Positions 1 through 7,000 of a stretch of DNA of 9,300 nucleotides are shown piece by piece. The notes beneath the pieces were generated by a model. It made no database searches. It had not been told where the DNA came from and worked only from the letters and a program-made list of their open reading frames with translations. Origin of the DNA: Lustribacter sp049512335 (GTDB taxonomy: Bacteria > Vulcanimicrobiota > Vulcanimicrobiia > Vulcanimicrobiales > Vulcanimicrobiaceae); contig JBEKXE010000170.1 of NCBI GenBank assembly GCA_049512335.1, positions 1 to 9,300 of the forward strand, written 5' to 3'. The translations under genes were made by a program, and so were the position numbers. Numbering within the stretch: the stretch's first letter is position 1; each line of letters starts with the position of its first letter.

Positions 1-116
1 TCCGTGCGATCGCGGGCCACGCCGGCGTGCGCGGGAAAACGGCGATCCTCGAGACCCCGGGCGAGGAACCCGACGATGTCCGCAACATGGAGCGCATCCG
101 CCAGCTGTTCAGCTGA
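1..116 (+). CDS. nfo: Endonuclease IV (deoxyribonuclease IV), C-terminal end only
   Basis: Only the last 37 complete codons are present, read in the frame that begins at base 3 and ends with TGA at 114-116. The visible peptide contains GHAGVRGKTAILETPGEE and ends MERIRQLFS. The ILETP strand near the end is characteristic of the AP endonuclease 2 / endonuclease IV TIM barrel, in which the Glu of this motif (Glu261 in E. coli Nfo) is one of the metal ligands. The family cuts the DNA backbone 5' to abasic sites and uses a cluster of Zn ions. The following dinB gene starts 15 bp downstream on the same strand, so the two probably share a transcript and form a repair pair. The identification rests on a short tail; another member of the xylose-isomerase-like TIM barrel superfamily is possible but less likely given this neighbour. 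Confidence 0.72.
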   Translation, partial: RAIAGHAGVRGKTAILETPGEEPDDVRNMERIRQLFS

Positions 117-120
117 GGTC

Positions 121-132
121 GTGAGGCAGGAG
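121..132 (+). promoter_or_regulatory. Two overlapping Shine-Dalgarno candidates for dinB
   Basis: The nfo-dinB gap holds GTGAGG at 121-126, suitably placed for the GTG start at 132, and AGGAG at 128-132, suitably placed for a TTG at 138. The two possible start sites differ by only two residues, so the product would hardly change. Which one is used cannot be decided from the sequence alone. Confidence 0.5.
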
Positions 133-1172
133 TGATCTTGCACTTCGACCTCGATGCGTTTTATGCGTCCGTGGCGCAACGCGACGATCCGAGCTTGCGC
201 GGGATTCCGCTTGCGATCTCGGGGTCGAGCCGGCGGGCCGTGGTGCTGACCGCGTCCTACGAAGCGCGGCCGTTCGGCGTACGTTCGGCGATGCCGTTGT
301 ACCGCGCGCTCGAGCTGTGCCCGCAGCTGACGGTCGTGCGGCCCGACTTCCCACGCTACCGCGAAGCCTCGGACCGCGTGTTCGAGATATTCGAAGACGG
401 CGCGGCGGCGGTCGAAGGCCTCTCGCTCGACGAAGCGTTCGTCGCGCTGCCGAACGCGTCGCTGGACGCGGCGGTCGCATTTGCCGAGCGGGTGCGCGCG
501 CGCGTGCGCAACGAGGTCGGCCTCACCTGCAGCGCCGGCGTGGCGTCGGTGAAGATGGTTGCGAAGATCGCCTCCGATGCCAATAAGCCCGACGGCTTGA
601 CCGTCGTGCCGCCGGGCACCGAGCGCGCGTTCCTCGCGCCGCTGCGCGTCGGGCAGCTGTGGGGCATCGGCCCGAAAACGCTGCCGCGCGTCGAAGCGGC
701 CGGCGTGCGCACGATCGGCGACGTGGCGCAACTCGACGACGCGGCGTGCTATCGCATCTTCGGCCGCGGCGGCACGTTCTACCGCGATCTGGCGCGCGGC
801 ATCGACGAGCGTGAGGTCGATCCGTCGCGCGAACGCAAGTCGATCTCGAGCGAGGAGACGTTCGAATACGACGTGCGCGACGAGGCGCGCATCCTGGCGC
901 TGCTGCGCGAGCAGGCGGCCGAGCTCAGCGAAGGTTTGAAGAAGCGCGACATGCGCGCGCAGACCGTCGGCATCAAGATCAAACGCAGCAACTTCACCGT
1001 GACCGGCAAGCAAACGACGCTGACGGTGCCGACCAACGATGCCGAGACGATTCTCGCCGCCGCGGAATGGTGCTGGCGGCGCTCCGGCCTGCAAGGCGTG
1101 CCGATCCGCTTGCTGGGCACGCGCGTCGCGACCCTGACCGTCGGCGAAGAACGCGAACTGCGGTTGTTCTAG
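132..1172 (+). CDS. dinB: DNA polymerase IV (Y-family translesion polymerase)
   Basis: A 346-residue Y-family polymerase, close to the 351 residues of E. coli Pol IV. It copies damaged DNA with low fidelity and extends mismatched ends, without proofreading. The palm carries the metal-binding acidic residues: Asp6 and Asp8 in HFDLDAFYASV, and Asp100-Glu101 in LSLDEAF. Tyr11 sits at the steric-gate position that excludes ribonucleotides. Residues 134-156 match the family signature SAGVASVKMVAKIASD followed by NKPDG. A thumb helix-hairpin-helix (about 174-200, with LWGIGPKT) and the little-finger domain (about 238-340) follow. The protein ends RELRLF, which resembles the C-terminal beta-clamp-binding motif (QLxLF type) but lacks the usual Gln. 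The GTG start is preceded by GAGG at 123-126 with a 5-base spacer. A TTG at 138, preceded by AGGAG at 128-132, is the alternative; GTG is preferred because it keeps the first beta strand (ILHFDLD). The gene is probably co-transcribed with nfo and the three genes after it. Confidence 0.96.
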   Translation: MILHFDLDAFYASVAQRDDPSLRGIPLAISGSSRRAVVLTASYEARPFGVRSAMPLYRALELCPQLTVVRPDFPRYREASDRVFEIFEDGAAAVEGLSLDEAFVALPNASLDAAVAFAERVRARVRNEVGLTCSAGVASVKMVAKIASDANKPDGLTVVPPGTERAFLAPLRVGQLWGIGPKTLPRVEAAGVRTIGDVAQLDDAACYRIFGRGGTFYRDLARGIDEREVDPSRERKSISSEETFEYDVRDEARILALLREQAAELSEGLKKRDMRAQTVGIKIKRSNFTVTGKQTTLTVPTNDAETILAAAEWCWRRSGLQGVPIRLLGTRVATLTVGEERELRLF

Positions 1173-1811
1173 ATGCGGCTCGTCATCGTGTTCGTGGTGC
1201 TCCTCGCCGGCCTGATGGTCGTCGAGTCCGGCAGCGTGCTCGATCACTGGGTCAAACAACTGCAGCGCGTCCGCGGCACGGTCGGCTATCAGGTCCACGC
1301 CGACGGATCGGACTTCACGCCGGTCGCCGGAACCTCCGACTTGCCGGACAATCTGTTTGCGGTGACGCGCGCGCATTCGGCGGCGGTATTGGGCATGCCC
1401 GACTCGTCGCTGATTTCGCTGGGCGAAAACACGACGGCGTTCGTCGGTCCGTTCTACGACGGCGGCTCGCCGCGCTTGTCGCTGGCGCTCGACGACGGCG
1501 CGCTGCGCTTCGACGTGCGCTTCGCACCGGACGGCACCGGAGCGTATCAGATCGTCACGAACAACTCGCTGACCGAAGTTCGCGCCGGCGCCGGTCTGGT
1601 GGCGGCGGTCGACGGCGTGACGCTGGTCGGATGTCTCGCGTGCGCTTCGGGGGACGTCACGGTGACCGCGTCCAATCAGCAGTTCGCGCCGTCGAGCGGT
1701 CAATTCGTGGGCGTATCCACGGACGGCAAGGTCACGACGGGAATCATGAGCAGCGCGGTGCTGAATACGTTCAGCACGGTAGGCGTTCCGGTGAAAGCAG
1801 TGCCGAATTGA
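1173..1811 (+). CDS. Secreted or membrane-anchored FecR-domain-like protein
   Basis: A 212-residue protein of unknown specific function. Residues 3-18 (LVIVFVVLLAGLMVV) form a single strongly hydrophobic stretch just after Met-Arg, so it is either a signal peptide or an N-terminal anchor; the rest is expected outside the cytoplasmic membrane. The body is rich in beta-strand patterns and follows the layout of FecR-like domains: an early G.V segment, then FAVTRAHSAAVLGMPDSS, SLGENTTAFVG, a GALRFDV strand, YQIVTNNS, and finally GDVTV. FecR proper is a periplasmic sensor that signals to an ECF sigma factor, but no sigma or anti-sigma gene lies nearby, so a regulatory role is not supported. CLAC (Cys154, Cys157) is a CxxC that could form a disulfide or bind a metal. 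The ATG starts on the base after the dinB TAG stop, with no strong Shine-Dalgarno sequence, which suggests translation by re-initiation after dinB. The domain assignment is moderately sure; the function is unknown. Confidence 0.66.
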   Translation: MRLVIVFVVLLAGLMVVESGSVLDHWVKQLQRVRGTVGYQVHADGSDFTPVAGTSDLPDNLFAVTRAHSAAVLGMPDSSLISLGENTTAFVGPFYDGGSPRLSLALDDGALRFDVRFAPDGTGAYQIVTNNSLTEVRAGAGLVAAVDGVTLVGCLACASGDVTVTASNQQFAPSSGQFVGVSTDGKVTTGIMSSAVLNTFSTVGVPVKAVPN

Positions 1812-2800
1812 TCTCCTCACGCACACTCGGCCGCAGCGGGCCGTCCGTCTCGAGCCTGGGCCTCGGCTGTATGGCGATGTCCTTCTTGCCCGGGCCGGAC
1901 GAACGCGCCGAAAGCATCGCCAGCATTCATGCGGCGCTCGACGCCGGCGTCACGTTGCTCGATACCGGCGACTTCTACGGCAACGGGCACAACGAGCTGC
2001 TGATCGCCGAAGCGTTGCGCGACCGCAAACGCGAGGACGTGCAGCTGAGCGTGAAGTTCGGTGCGATGCGCAGTCCGGCCGGCCAGTGGGGCACCGGTTA
2101 CGATGCGCGTCCGGCCGCAGTGCGGAATTTCCTGGCGTATTCGCTCGTGCGGCTGGGAACGGATTACGTCGACGTGTACCGGCCCGCGCGCCTCGACCCG
2201 CAGGTGCCGATCGAGGAGACGATCGGCGCGATCGCCGAGCTCGTGCAGGCCGGGTACGTGCGTTCCATCGGGCTCTCCGAGGTGTCGGCCGAGACGATTC
2301 GCCGCGCCAACGCGGTGCACCCGATCGTCGATCTGCAGATCGAATACTCGCTCTTCACGCGCGGCATCGAGGACGCGATCCTGCCGGCCTGCCGGGAGCT
2401 CGGCATCGGCATCACCGCCTACGGCGTGCTCGCGCGCGGCATCTTCGGCGGCGAGCTGACGCGAGCGCGTGACGCGCGCTCGGCGATGCCGCGTTTCCAA
2501 GGCGAAAACCTCGAGCGCAATCTCGCGCTGGCCGGCGCATTGCGAACCGTGGCCGCCGCAAAAGGTGCGACGGTCGGTCAGATCGCGATCGCGTGGGTGC
2601 TGCATCGGGGCGACGACATCGTGCCGCTCATCGGTTCGCGCAGGCGTCCGCAGCTCGCGGACGCGTTGGGCGCGCTCGACGTCAAGCTCGATGCTGCCGA
2701 CCTGGCAGCGATCGAAGCCGCCGTTCCCAAAGGCGCGGCCGCCGGCGACCGTTACGGCGCGCACCAGATGCGGGAGCTCGACAGCGAGCGCGTGTCGTGA
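1808..2800 (+). CDS. Aldo/keto reductase family oxidoreductase
   Basis: A 330-residue cytoplasmic (beta/alpha)8 NADP-dependent oxidoreductase of the aldo/keto reductase superfamily, closest in pattern to the AKR13/YakC-like group, which reduces aldehydes or ketones. Visible marks are SSLGLGCMAMS near the N-terminus, LLDTGDFYGNG with tetrad Asp52 and Tyr57, tetrad Lys83 in SVKFG, the IGLSEVSAETIRRA strand-helix (154-167), QIEYSLF (177-183), ITAYGVLARG (202-211) and the cofactor-side IGSRRRPQLADAL (275-287). The tetrad His is missing: where relatives have QHR before the Asp, this protein has YRPARLD, placing Ala127 at that position. The start is TTG at 1808, overlapping the previous stop as TTGA. 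The open frame runs far upstream, but that part is antisense-free overlap with the dinB end and the FecR-like gene and shows no AKR features. GGTGAAAG at 1790-1797 can serve as ribosome binding site. The substrate is unknown. Confidence 0.93.
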   Translation: MISSRTLGRSGPSVSSLGLGCMAMSFLPGPDERAESIASIHAALDAGVTLLDTGDFYGNGHNELLIAEALRDRKREDVQLSVKFGAMRSPAGQWGTGYDARPAAVRNFLAYSLVRLGTDYVDVYRPARLDPQVPIEETIGAIAELVQAGYVRSIGLSEVSAETIRRANAVHPIVDLQIEYSLFTRGIEDAILPACRELGIGITAYGVLARGIFGGELTRARDARSAMPRFQGENLERNLALAGALRTVAAAKGATVGQIAIAWVLHRGDDIVPLIGSRRRPQLADALGALDVKLDAADLAAIEAAVPKGAAAGDRYGAHQMRELDSERVS

Positions 2801-3213
2801 ACGAGGATGTGATCGGCCTGTGGCGTCTGGTGTCGGCGCGTCTCGAGGATGAGGAGAGCGGCGCGGTCGAGGATGCCTACGGACCCGATCCGTTGGGGTA
2901 TTTGCTGCTGGCCCCCGGCGGACGCATGATCTCGTTCCTCATGAACAAGGAACCTACCGGGAACGACCCGGCCGCTTTGTTCGGCAGCATGATGGCGTAT
3001 TCGGGCAGGTACCGGATCGAGGGTGACCGTTGGAGTACGGATGTCGACGTCGCCTGGTTTCCGGGGTGGCTCGGCACGCAGCAGGAGCGCACGTTTAGCC
3101 TTGCGGGCGACGAGTTGCACGTGAACGGCGGACCGATCGGCCTCCCCGCGCGACCCGGCCGGCGCCTGCGCACCATCCTGCAGTACCGCCGCGAGGACAC
3201 CCTCGCTCGCTGA
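2797..3213 (+). CDS. Lipocalin-like domain protein
   Basis: A 138-residue single-domain protein resembling the lipocalin-like (Lipocalin_4 type) family of small beta-barrel proteins. The opening VIGLWRLVSAR matches the family GTWRLVS motif. It is followed by an acidic turn, YGPDPLGYLLLAPGGRMISFLM (the usual dP.G.L.Y.pdGrMs strand pair), then AYSGRYRIEGDRW, and a late QERTFSLAGDELHV strand pair. No signal peptide is visible, so it is probably cytoplasmic. Members of this family are often found beside oxidoreductases or regulators, and their ligand is generally not known. The GTG start at 2797 overlaps the aldo/keto reductase stop as GTGA; no good Shine-Dalgarno sequence is close, so coupling to the upstream gene is likely. 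The open frame extends upstream to 2593, but there it only shadows the reductase. The gene ends 4 bp before the convergent CoA-transferase stop. Family assignment is fairly sure; function is unknown. Confidence 0.85.
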   Translation: MNEDVIGLWRLVSARLEDEESGAVEDAYGPDPLGYLLLAPGGRMISFLMNKEPTGNDPAALFGSMMAYSGRYRIEGDRWSTDVDVAWFPGWLGTQQERTFSLAGDELHVNGGPIGLPARPGRRLRTILQYRREDTLAR

Positions 3214-3217
3214 CGCG

Positions 3218-3961
3218 TTACCAACTCGGTGACGACGAGCCGAGCGGACCCGCGGGGCGGTCCCAATGCATCGGTGTGCCGTCGATCGTCAGCGGTGCTC
3301 GCAGGCGGCGCGTTTCGCCCCAGGCCGTTATCTCGACGTCGGCCTGCGCCAGCAGCGCTTCGAACGTCGCGACTCCAGCGCGCGTTCGCAGGTCGAGCCG
3401 CGCGCAGCGCTTGCCCAACGTGACTTCCGGCGCCAGCGATGCTTCGTCCCAATCGAGCGGATCGATGCGCAATACATCGGCGCCGTATCCCGCCAAGAAG
3501 CGCGTCGCCACCGGTCCGGCGAGGACGCGCGTGAGATCGAGCACGCGGATCCCGTCGAGCGGACGTTCCGGTGCCACGTTCCATGCCGCCGGCGTGTCCG
3601 AGGCGTGGCGTTCGAGAGACACGAGCGGTTCGCGGGCGACGGCGGCGCCTTGCGGATGGGCGCGCCAGGCATCGATCGAGCGCATCGTCGCAGCTGCGCC
3701 GCCGCGTTCGACGATCGCCGTTTCCAGCGCATCCGCGTTCCAGCGCGCCACCGCGGCCGCCACCGCGGCTTTCTCGAACGGCGCTCCCAGCACGTCCAGC
3801 GCGATCGCGCGGTGGTTCGGCGCGTTCGTGTGCAGGCGAATCCATCCGTCGGCCGCCGCATAGTCGCCGGCGACCGGATCCCACAGCGGGGGCAACGTCC
3901 AGTCTTGCGGGCGCACCGTCATGCCGAACCACATCGACGCCAATCGCCGGTCGACGCGCAC
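3218..3961 (-). CDS. Family III (CaiB/BaiF-like) CoA-transferase, internally deleted; possible pseudogene
   Basis: From the first ordinary start codon (GTG at 3961) this encodes 247 residues. Family III enzymes move CoA between carboxylic acids through a covalent Asp-CoA intermediate. The key recognition point is the Rossmann start LDGIRVLDLTRVLAGPVATR and GYGADVLRIDP at residues 135-168. Residues 34-120 (DGWIRLHTNAPNHRAIAL, then AWRAHPQGAAVA) resemble the segment found before this Rossmann start in a two-part subgroup of about 450 residues. After LEALLAQADVE-type sequence at residues 200-210 the protein jumps to a typical C-terminal tail (ETRRLRAPLTIDGTPMHW, then RPAGPLGSSSPSW). The middle of the enzyme, where the catalytic Asp and the substrate-binding loops belong, is absent. 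Homology also seems to continue upstream of 3961 (see the separate entry). It lies downstream of the Lhr gene on the same strand and converges with the lipocalin-like gene. Family assignment is sure; activity is doubtful, and a real short homologue remains possible. Confidence 0.78.
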   Translation of the reverse strand: MRVDRRLASMWFGMTVRPQDWTLPPLWDPVAGDYAAADGWIRLHTNAPNHRAIALDVLGAPFEKAAVAAAVARWNADALETAIVERGGAAATMRSIDAWRAHPQGAAVAREPLVSLERHASDTPAAWNVAPERPLDGIRVLDLTRVLAGPVATRFLAGYGADVLRIDPLDWDEASLAPEVTLGKRCARLDLRTRAGVATFEALLAQADVEITAWGETRRLRAPLTIDGTPMHWDRPAGPLGSSSPSW

Positions 3962-4098
3962 GCGCGGTGCACAGCCGTGACGCTGGGCGATAAACTCCGC
4001 TACGGACGCTCCGGCGTCACCGATGGCGGCCGCTGCGAAATCGCTTACCCGAAACGCCGACGGAAGATCGCCGTCGCCGGTATACTCGATTTCCAGGT
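3962..4098 (-). other. Upstream coding extension of the CoA-transferase without a canonical start
   Basis: The CoA-transferase frame stays open above its GTG at 3961 as far as a TGA at 4187-4189, but contains no ATG, GTG or TTG. From 4096 downward it reads LEIEYTGDGDLPSAFRV, then SDFAAAAIGDAGASVAEFIA, then QRHGCAPRV, which continues into VDRRLASMWFG. From memory, this matches the N-terminal pattern of full-length relatives (a Gly-rich turn, LPS.F, an Ala-rich helix, VDRRLAS.WFG). The match begins almost exactly where the helicase gene stops (TAA at 4099-4101). A CTG at 4094-4096 is the only plausible near-cognate start there. Either translation starts at CTG by coupling to the helicase stop, or the true first codons have been lost. 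Confidence 0.6.
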
Positions 4099-7000
4099 TT
4101 ACGATACCGCGCGCAGCGGGCGCGGCGGGGCGCCCGGCATCAAGCCGTTCGTGACCGCGAGCGGATCGTACGCGGCGACGGTGACGTCATCGTCGTTCGC
4201 GCCGTTGCGGCGCGCGGCGCGTAGCGCATCGATCGCGTCGGGCAGCGCGTACTGTTCGCCGACGTAGCCGGCGACGAACCGGCCGCCGCGAATCTCGCCG
4301 CGCGCTTCCATGCGGCGCAGCGCGGCCAGAATCTCGCGCCACGGCGGTGCCAGCGATTCGCGCGCGACGACGTCGCGGAACACCACGCCCCAGCGCGCGA
4401 GCAGGCGGCGCGCGAACGCCTCCGCGTCGATGCGCTCGGTCTCCGCGGTGAGCCGTGACCAACGGCCGCCCGACGAACGCGGCCGCGCGCGCAGCCCCTG
4501 CTCGCCCAGACGCCGCTTGCGGTCGGCGAGCGCGCGCAGCGCGTCGAAACCGTCGGCGGTCACGAGGCCGCCGGCGACCAATTGCCACAGCGCTTCCTCG
4601 ACTTCGGCCGGCAGCCGTTTGGTGCCGCGCACGATGTCGGCGAAGAACGGTGCGCCGCGCTGCGCGATCTCCTCGAGCACCTCGCGGGCCGCGTGCGAGA
4701 GCGCGGGCAACTCATCACCCTTCGCGACGATCAGCTCGGCGGCGTGTTCGCGCGCGAAGAGCGCGATCGGCGCGAGCTTGGTCGGTCGAATGCGCCGCTG
4801 CCGGCCGTCGCTCGACGGCGTGAACGCCGGATGCGGCGAGAGCCGGCCCCACATCACGTCGCCCGAATAGCACAGCTGATCCAAGTACTGGCGCTTGTAG
4901 TCGGCGATGCGCGCCGGCAGCACGGTCGTCTCCCATGCCGCAGCCGGAATCTCGTAGCCTTCGAGTTGCCGGATGACCGCCAGCGTGCCTTCGATGCCGT
5001 GCAGCCGCGAGGCCGGCGCCACGTGCTGCCAGCGGAAGAGGAAGCGCACGTAGTCGGCGGTGGCGACCGGCTCGATCTCGCGCCGCAACGCGCCCAGCGT
5101 CAGCCGGTGGATGCGCGCCAGCACGCGGCGATTGCACCACTCCTCGACGTCGTTGCGGAAGCGGCCGCGCAGCACCGCGCCTTCCGTCTCGATGCGGATC
5201 AGCGCCATCTCGACCATGCGCGGGTCGAGCGCGAGGCGCGTCGCGAGCTCGCCGACCGTCACCGGGCCGCTCGACTCGAGCCAGCCGCGCAGCATCTCGG
5301 CCACGGCTTGATCCGGCTGCTCGGGCAGCGCGACGCCGTTGACCGCGGGTGTTTCGGGATCGGCGGTCGCGTCGGGATAGATCATGCGCGTGAGCGCGCG
5401 CCGTTCCGCGCACGTCCAGAGCGGCGTGCCCGTGACGTCCAGCGTCGTCGCGCGGTGCTGCGCGACCAGCTCGTCGAACCAGGTTTGCCACGCGGCGACC
5501 GGCGGCACCGCGACCAGCGTGAGCAACGCGTCGTGCAGCTCGTCGGCGTCGCGCACGAGCGGCCACGACGATTCGGCGACTTCGAGAATCGCGGCCGGAT
5601 CGAGCAGGCTCGACGCGTCGGCCGTCAGGCGGGAGGTGTTGCGCAGCGTCACCGCGCGCGTGCGGCGTTCCTCGAGCGGCGCGTCGTCGAGATACGCGTA
5701 CGGGTTGGCGTTGAGGATCTCGTGACAGAACGCCGACGGTTCGGGCGTGTCGACGGCCAGCGTGCGAATCTTGCCGCTTTCGACGTCGTGGAGCACGGCG
5801 ATGAGCCCATCGATGTCCATCGCTTCGCGCAGGCAGTTGTCGATCGTCTCGTTGACCAGCACGTGGTCGGGGACGCGGATCGGTCCGGTGAGGTTCTCGC
5901 CGCACGCCGCCGCATCCGGGAAACAGGCGGCCAGCAGATCGTCGGCGCGCATGCGCAGGAAGTTGGGCGGTACCTTGCGGCCGCCGCTGAAGCGCAGGAT
6001 CGCCAGCGACCGCAACGCATTCCAGCTCCAGCGCGCGCCGAACATCGGCGCGGCCAACAGGGCTTGCGTCAGCGTGTCGACCACGCTGGCCGACTTCACG
6101 TACTCGAAGACGACCTCGAGCGGAAAGGCGTGCATCTCGGTGAGCGAGATGACGATCCCGTTGTCGTTGGCCGCGGCCTGCAGCTCGACGTTGAACGAGC
6201 GGCAGAACTTCTTGCGCAGCGCCAGACCCCACGCCCGGTTGATGCGCGCGCCGAACGGCGTGTGCAGGATCAGTTGCATCCCGCCCGCTTCGTCGAAGAA
6301 GCGCTCGGCGATCAGCGTGGTGTCGGTCGGCACCGCGCCGAGGATGGCCTTGCCCGCCCGCACGTAGTTGACGGCCTGCTCCGCGCCGGACGCATCGAGC
6401 GCGCAGTGCGTTTGCAGCCACGTCTTCGCGTCCTCGTCGGAACGCTCGTCGATCGCGGTGCGCACGGCCGCGACCTCGCGCGAGAGCTCGATCGTGCGGC
6501 CCAAGCCCTCGCCGTTCCAGAACGGGATCGAGGGCGGCGCACCGTGGGCGTCTTGCACGCGCACGACGCCCGTTTCGACGCGCCGGATCATCCACGACGT
6601 CGTGCCGAGCAAGAAGATGTCGCCGGCCATGCTCTCGACCGCGAAGTCTTCGTCGAGCGTCCCGATCACGACGCCCTCGGGTTCCGCGACGACGTTGTAA
6701 TTGGCGGTCTCCGGAATCGCCCCGCCGCTCGTGATGGCCGCGAGGCGCGCGCCGCGGCGCGCCCGCAGGCGCCCGTTCACGCGGTCGTGGTGGAGGAAGA
6801 CGCCGCTGCGCCCGCGCGAGGTGGCGATGCCGTCGGCGAGCATCGCGACGACATCGTCGAACTCGCGCCGCTCGAGATCGCGGTACGGGTAGGTCGAGCG
6901 CACCAGCGCGAACAGCGCGTCGACGTCCCAGTCGTCGCCGGCGCAGGTTGCGACGAGTTGCTGCGCGAGGATGTCGAGCGGCGCGTCGGGGATGCACAAC

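Noticed and set aside
1067..1807. A possible long N-terminal extension of the aldo/keto reductase
   Set aside because: The frame is open, but it reads Arg-rich nonsense across the end of dinB and the FecR-like gene. The aldo/keto reductase fold begins at the TTG at 1808, so a fusion protein is not supported.
2593..2796. A possible N-terminal extension of the lipocalin-like protein
   Set aside because: The extra 68 residues are Arg/Ala-rich and overlap the reductase coding sequence in a different frame. The lipocalin-like motif starts right after GTG 2797.
3246..3263. Small inverted repeat GGACC/GGTCC with an 8-base loop
   Set aside because: The stem is only five pairs, there is no T-run, and it lies inside the CoA-transferase coding end. 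Such repeats are expected by chance at this base composition.
2877..3932. A 351-codon minus-strand frame overlapping the lipocalin-like and CoA-transferase genes
   Set aside because: It is Arg-rich, without motifs, and in a different frame from the recognisable CoA-transferase sequence.
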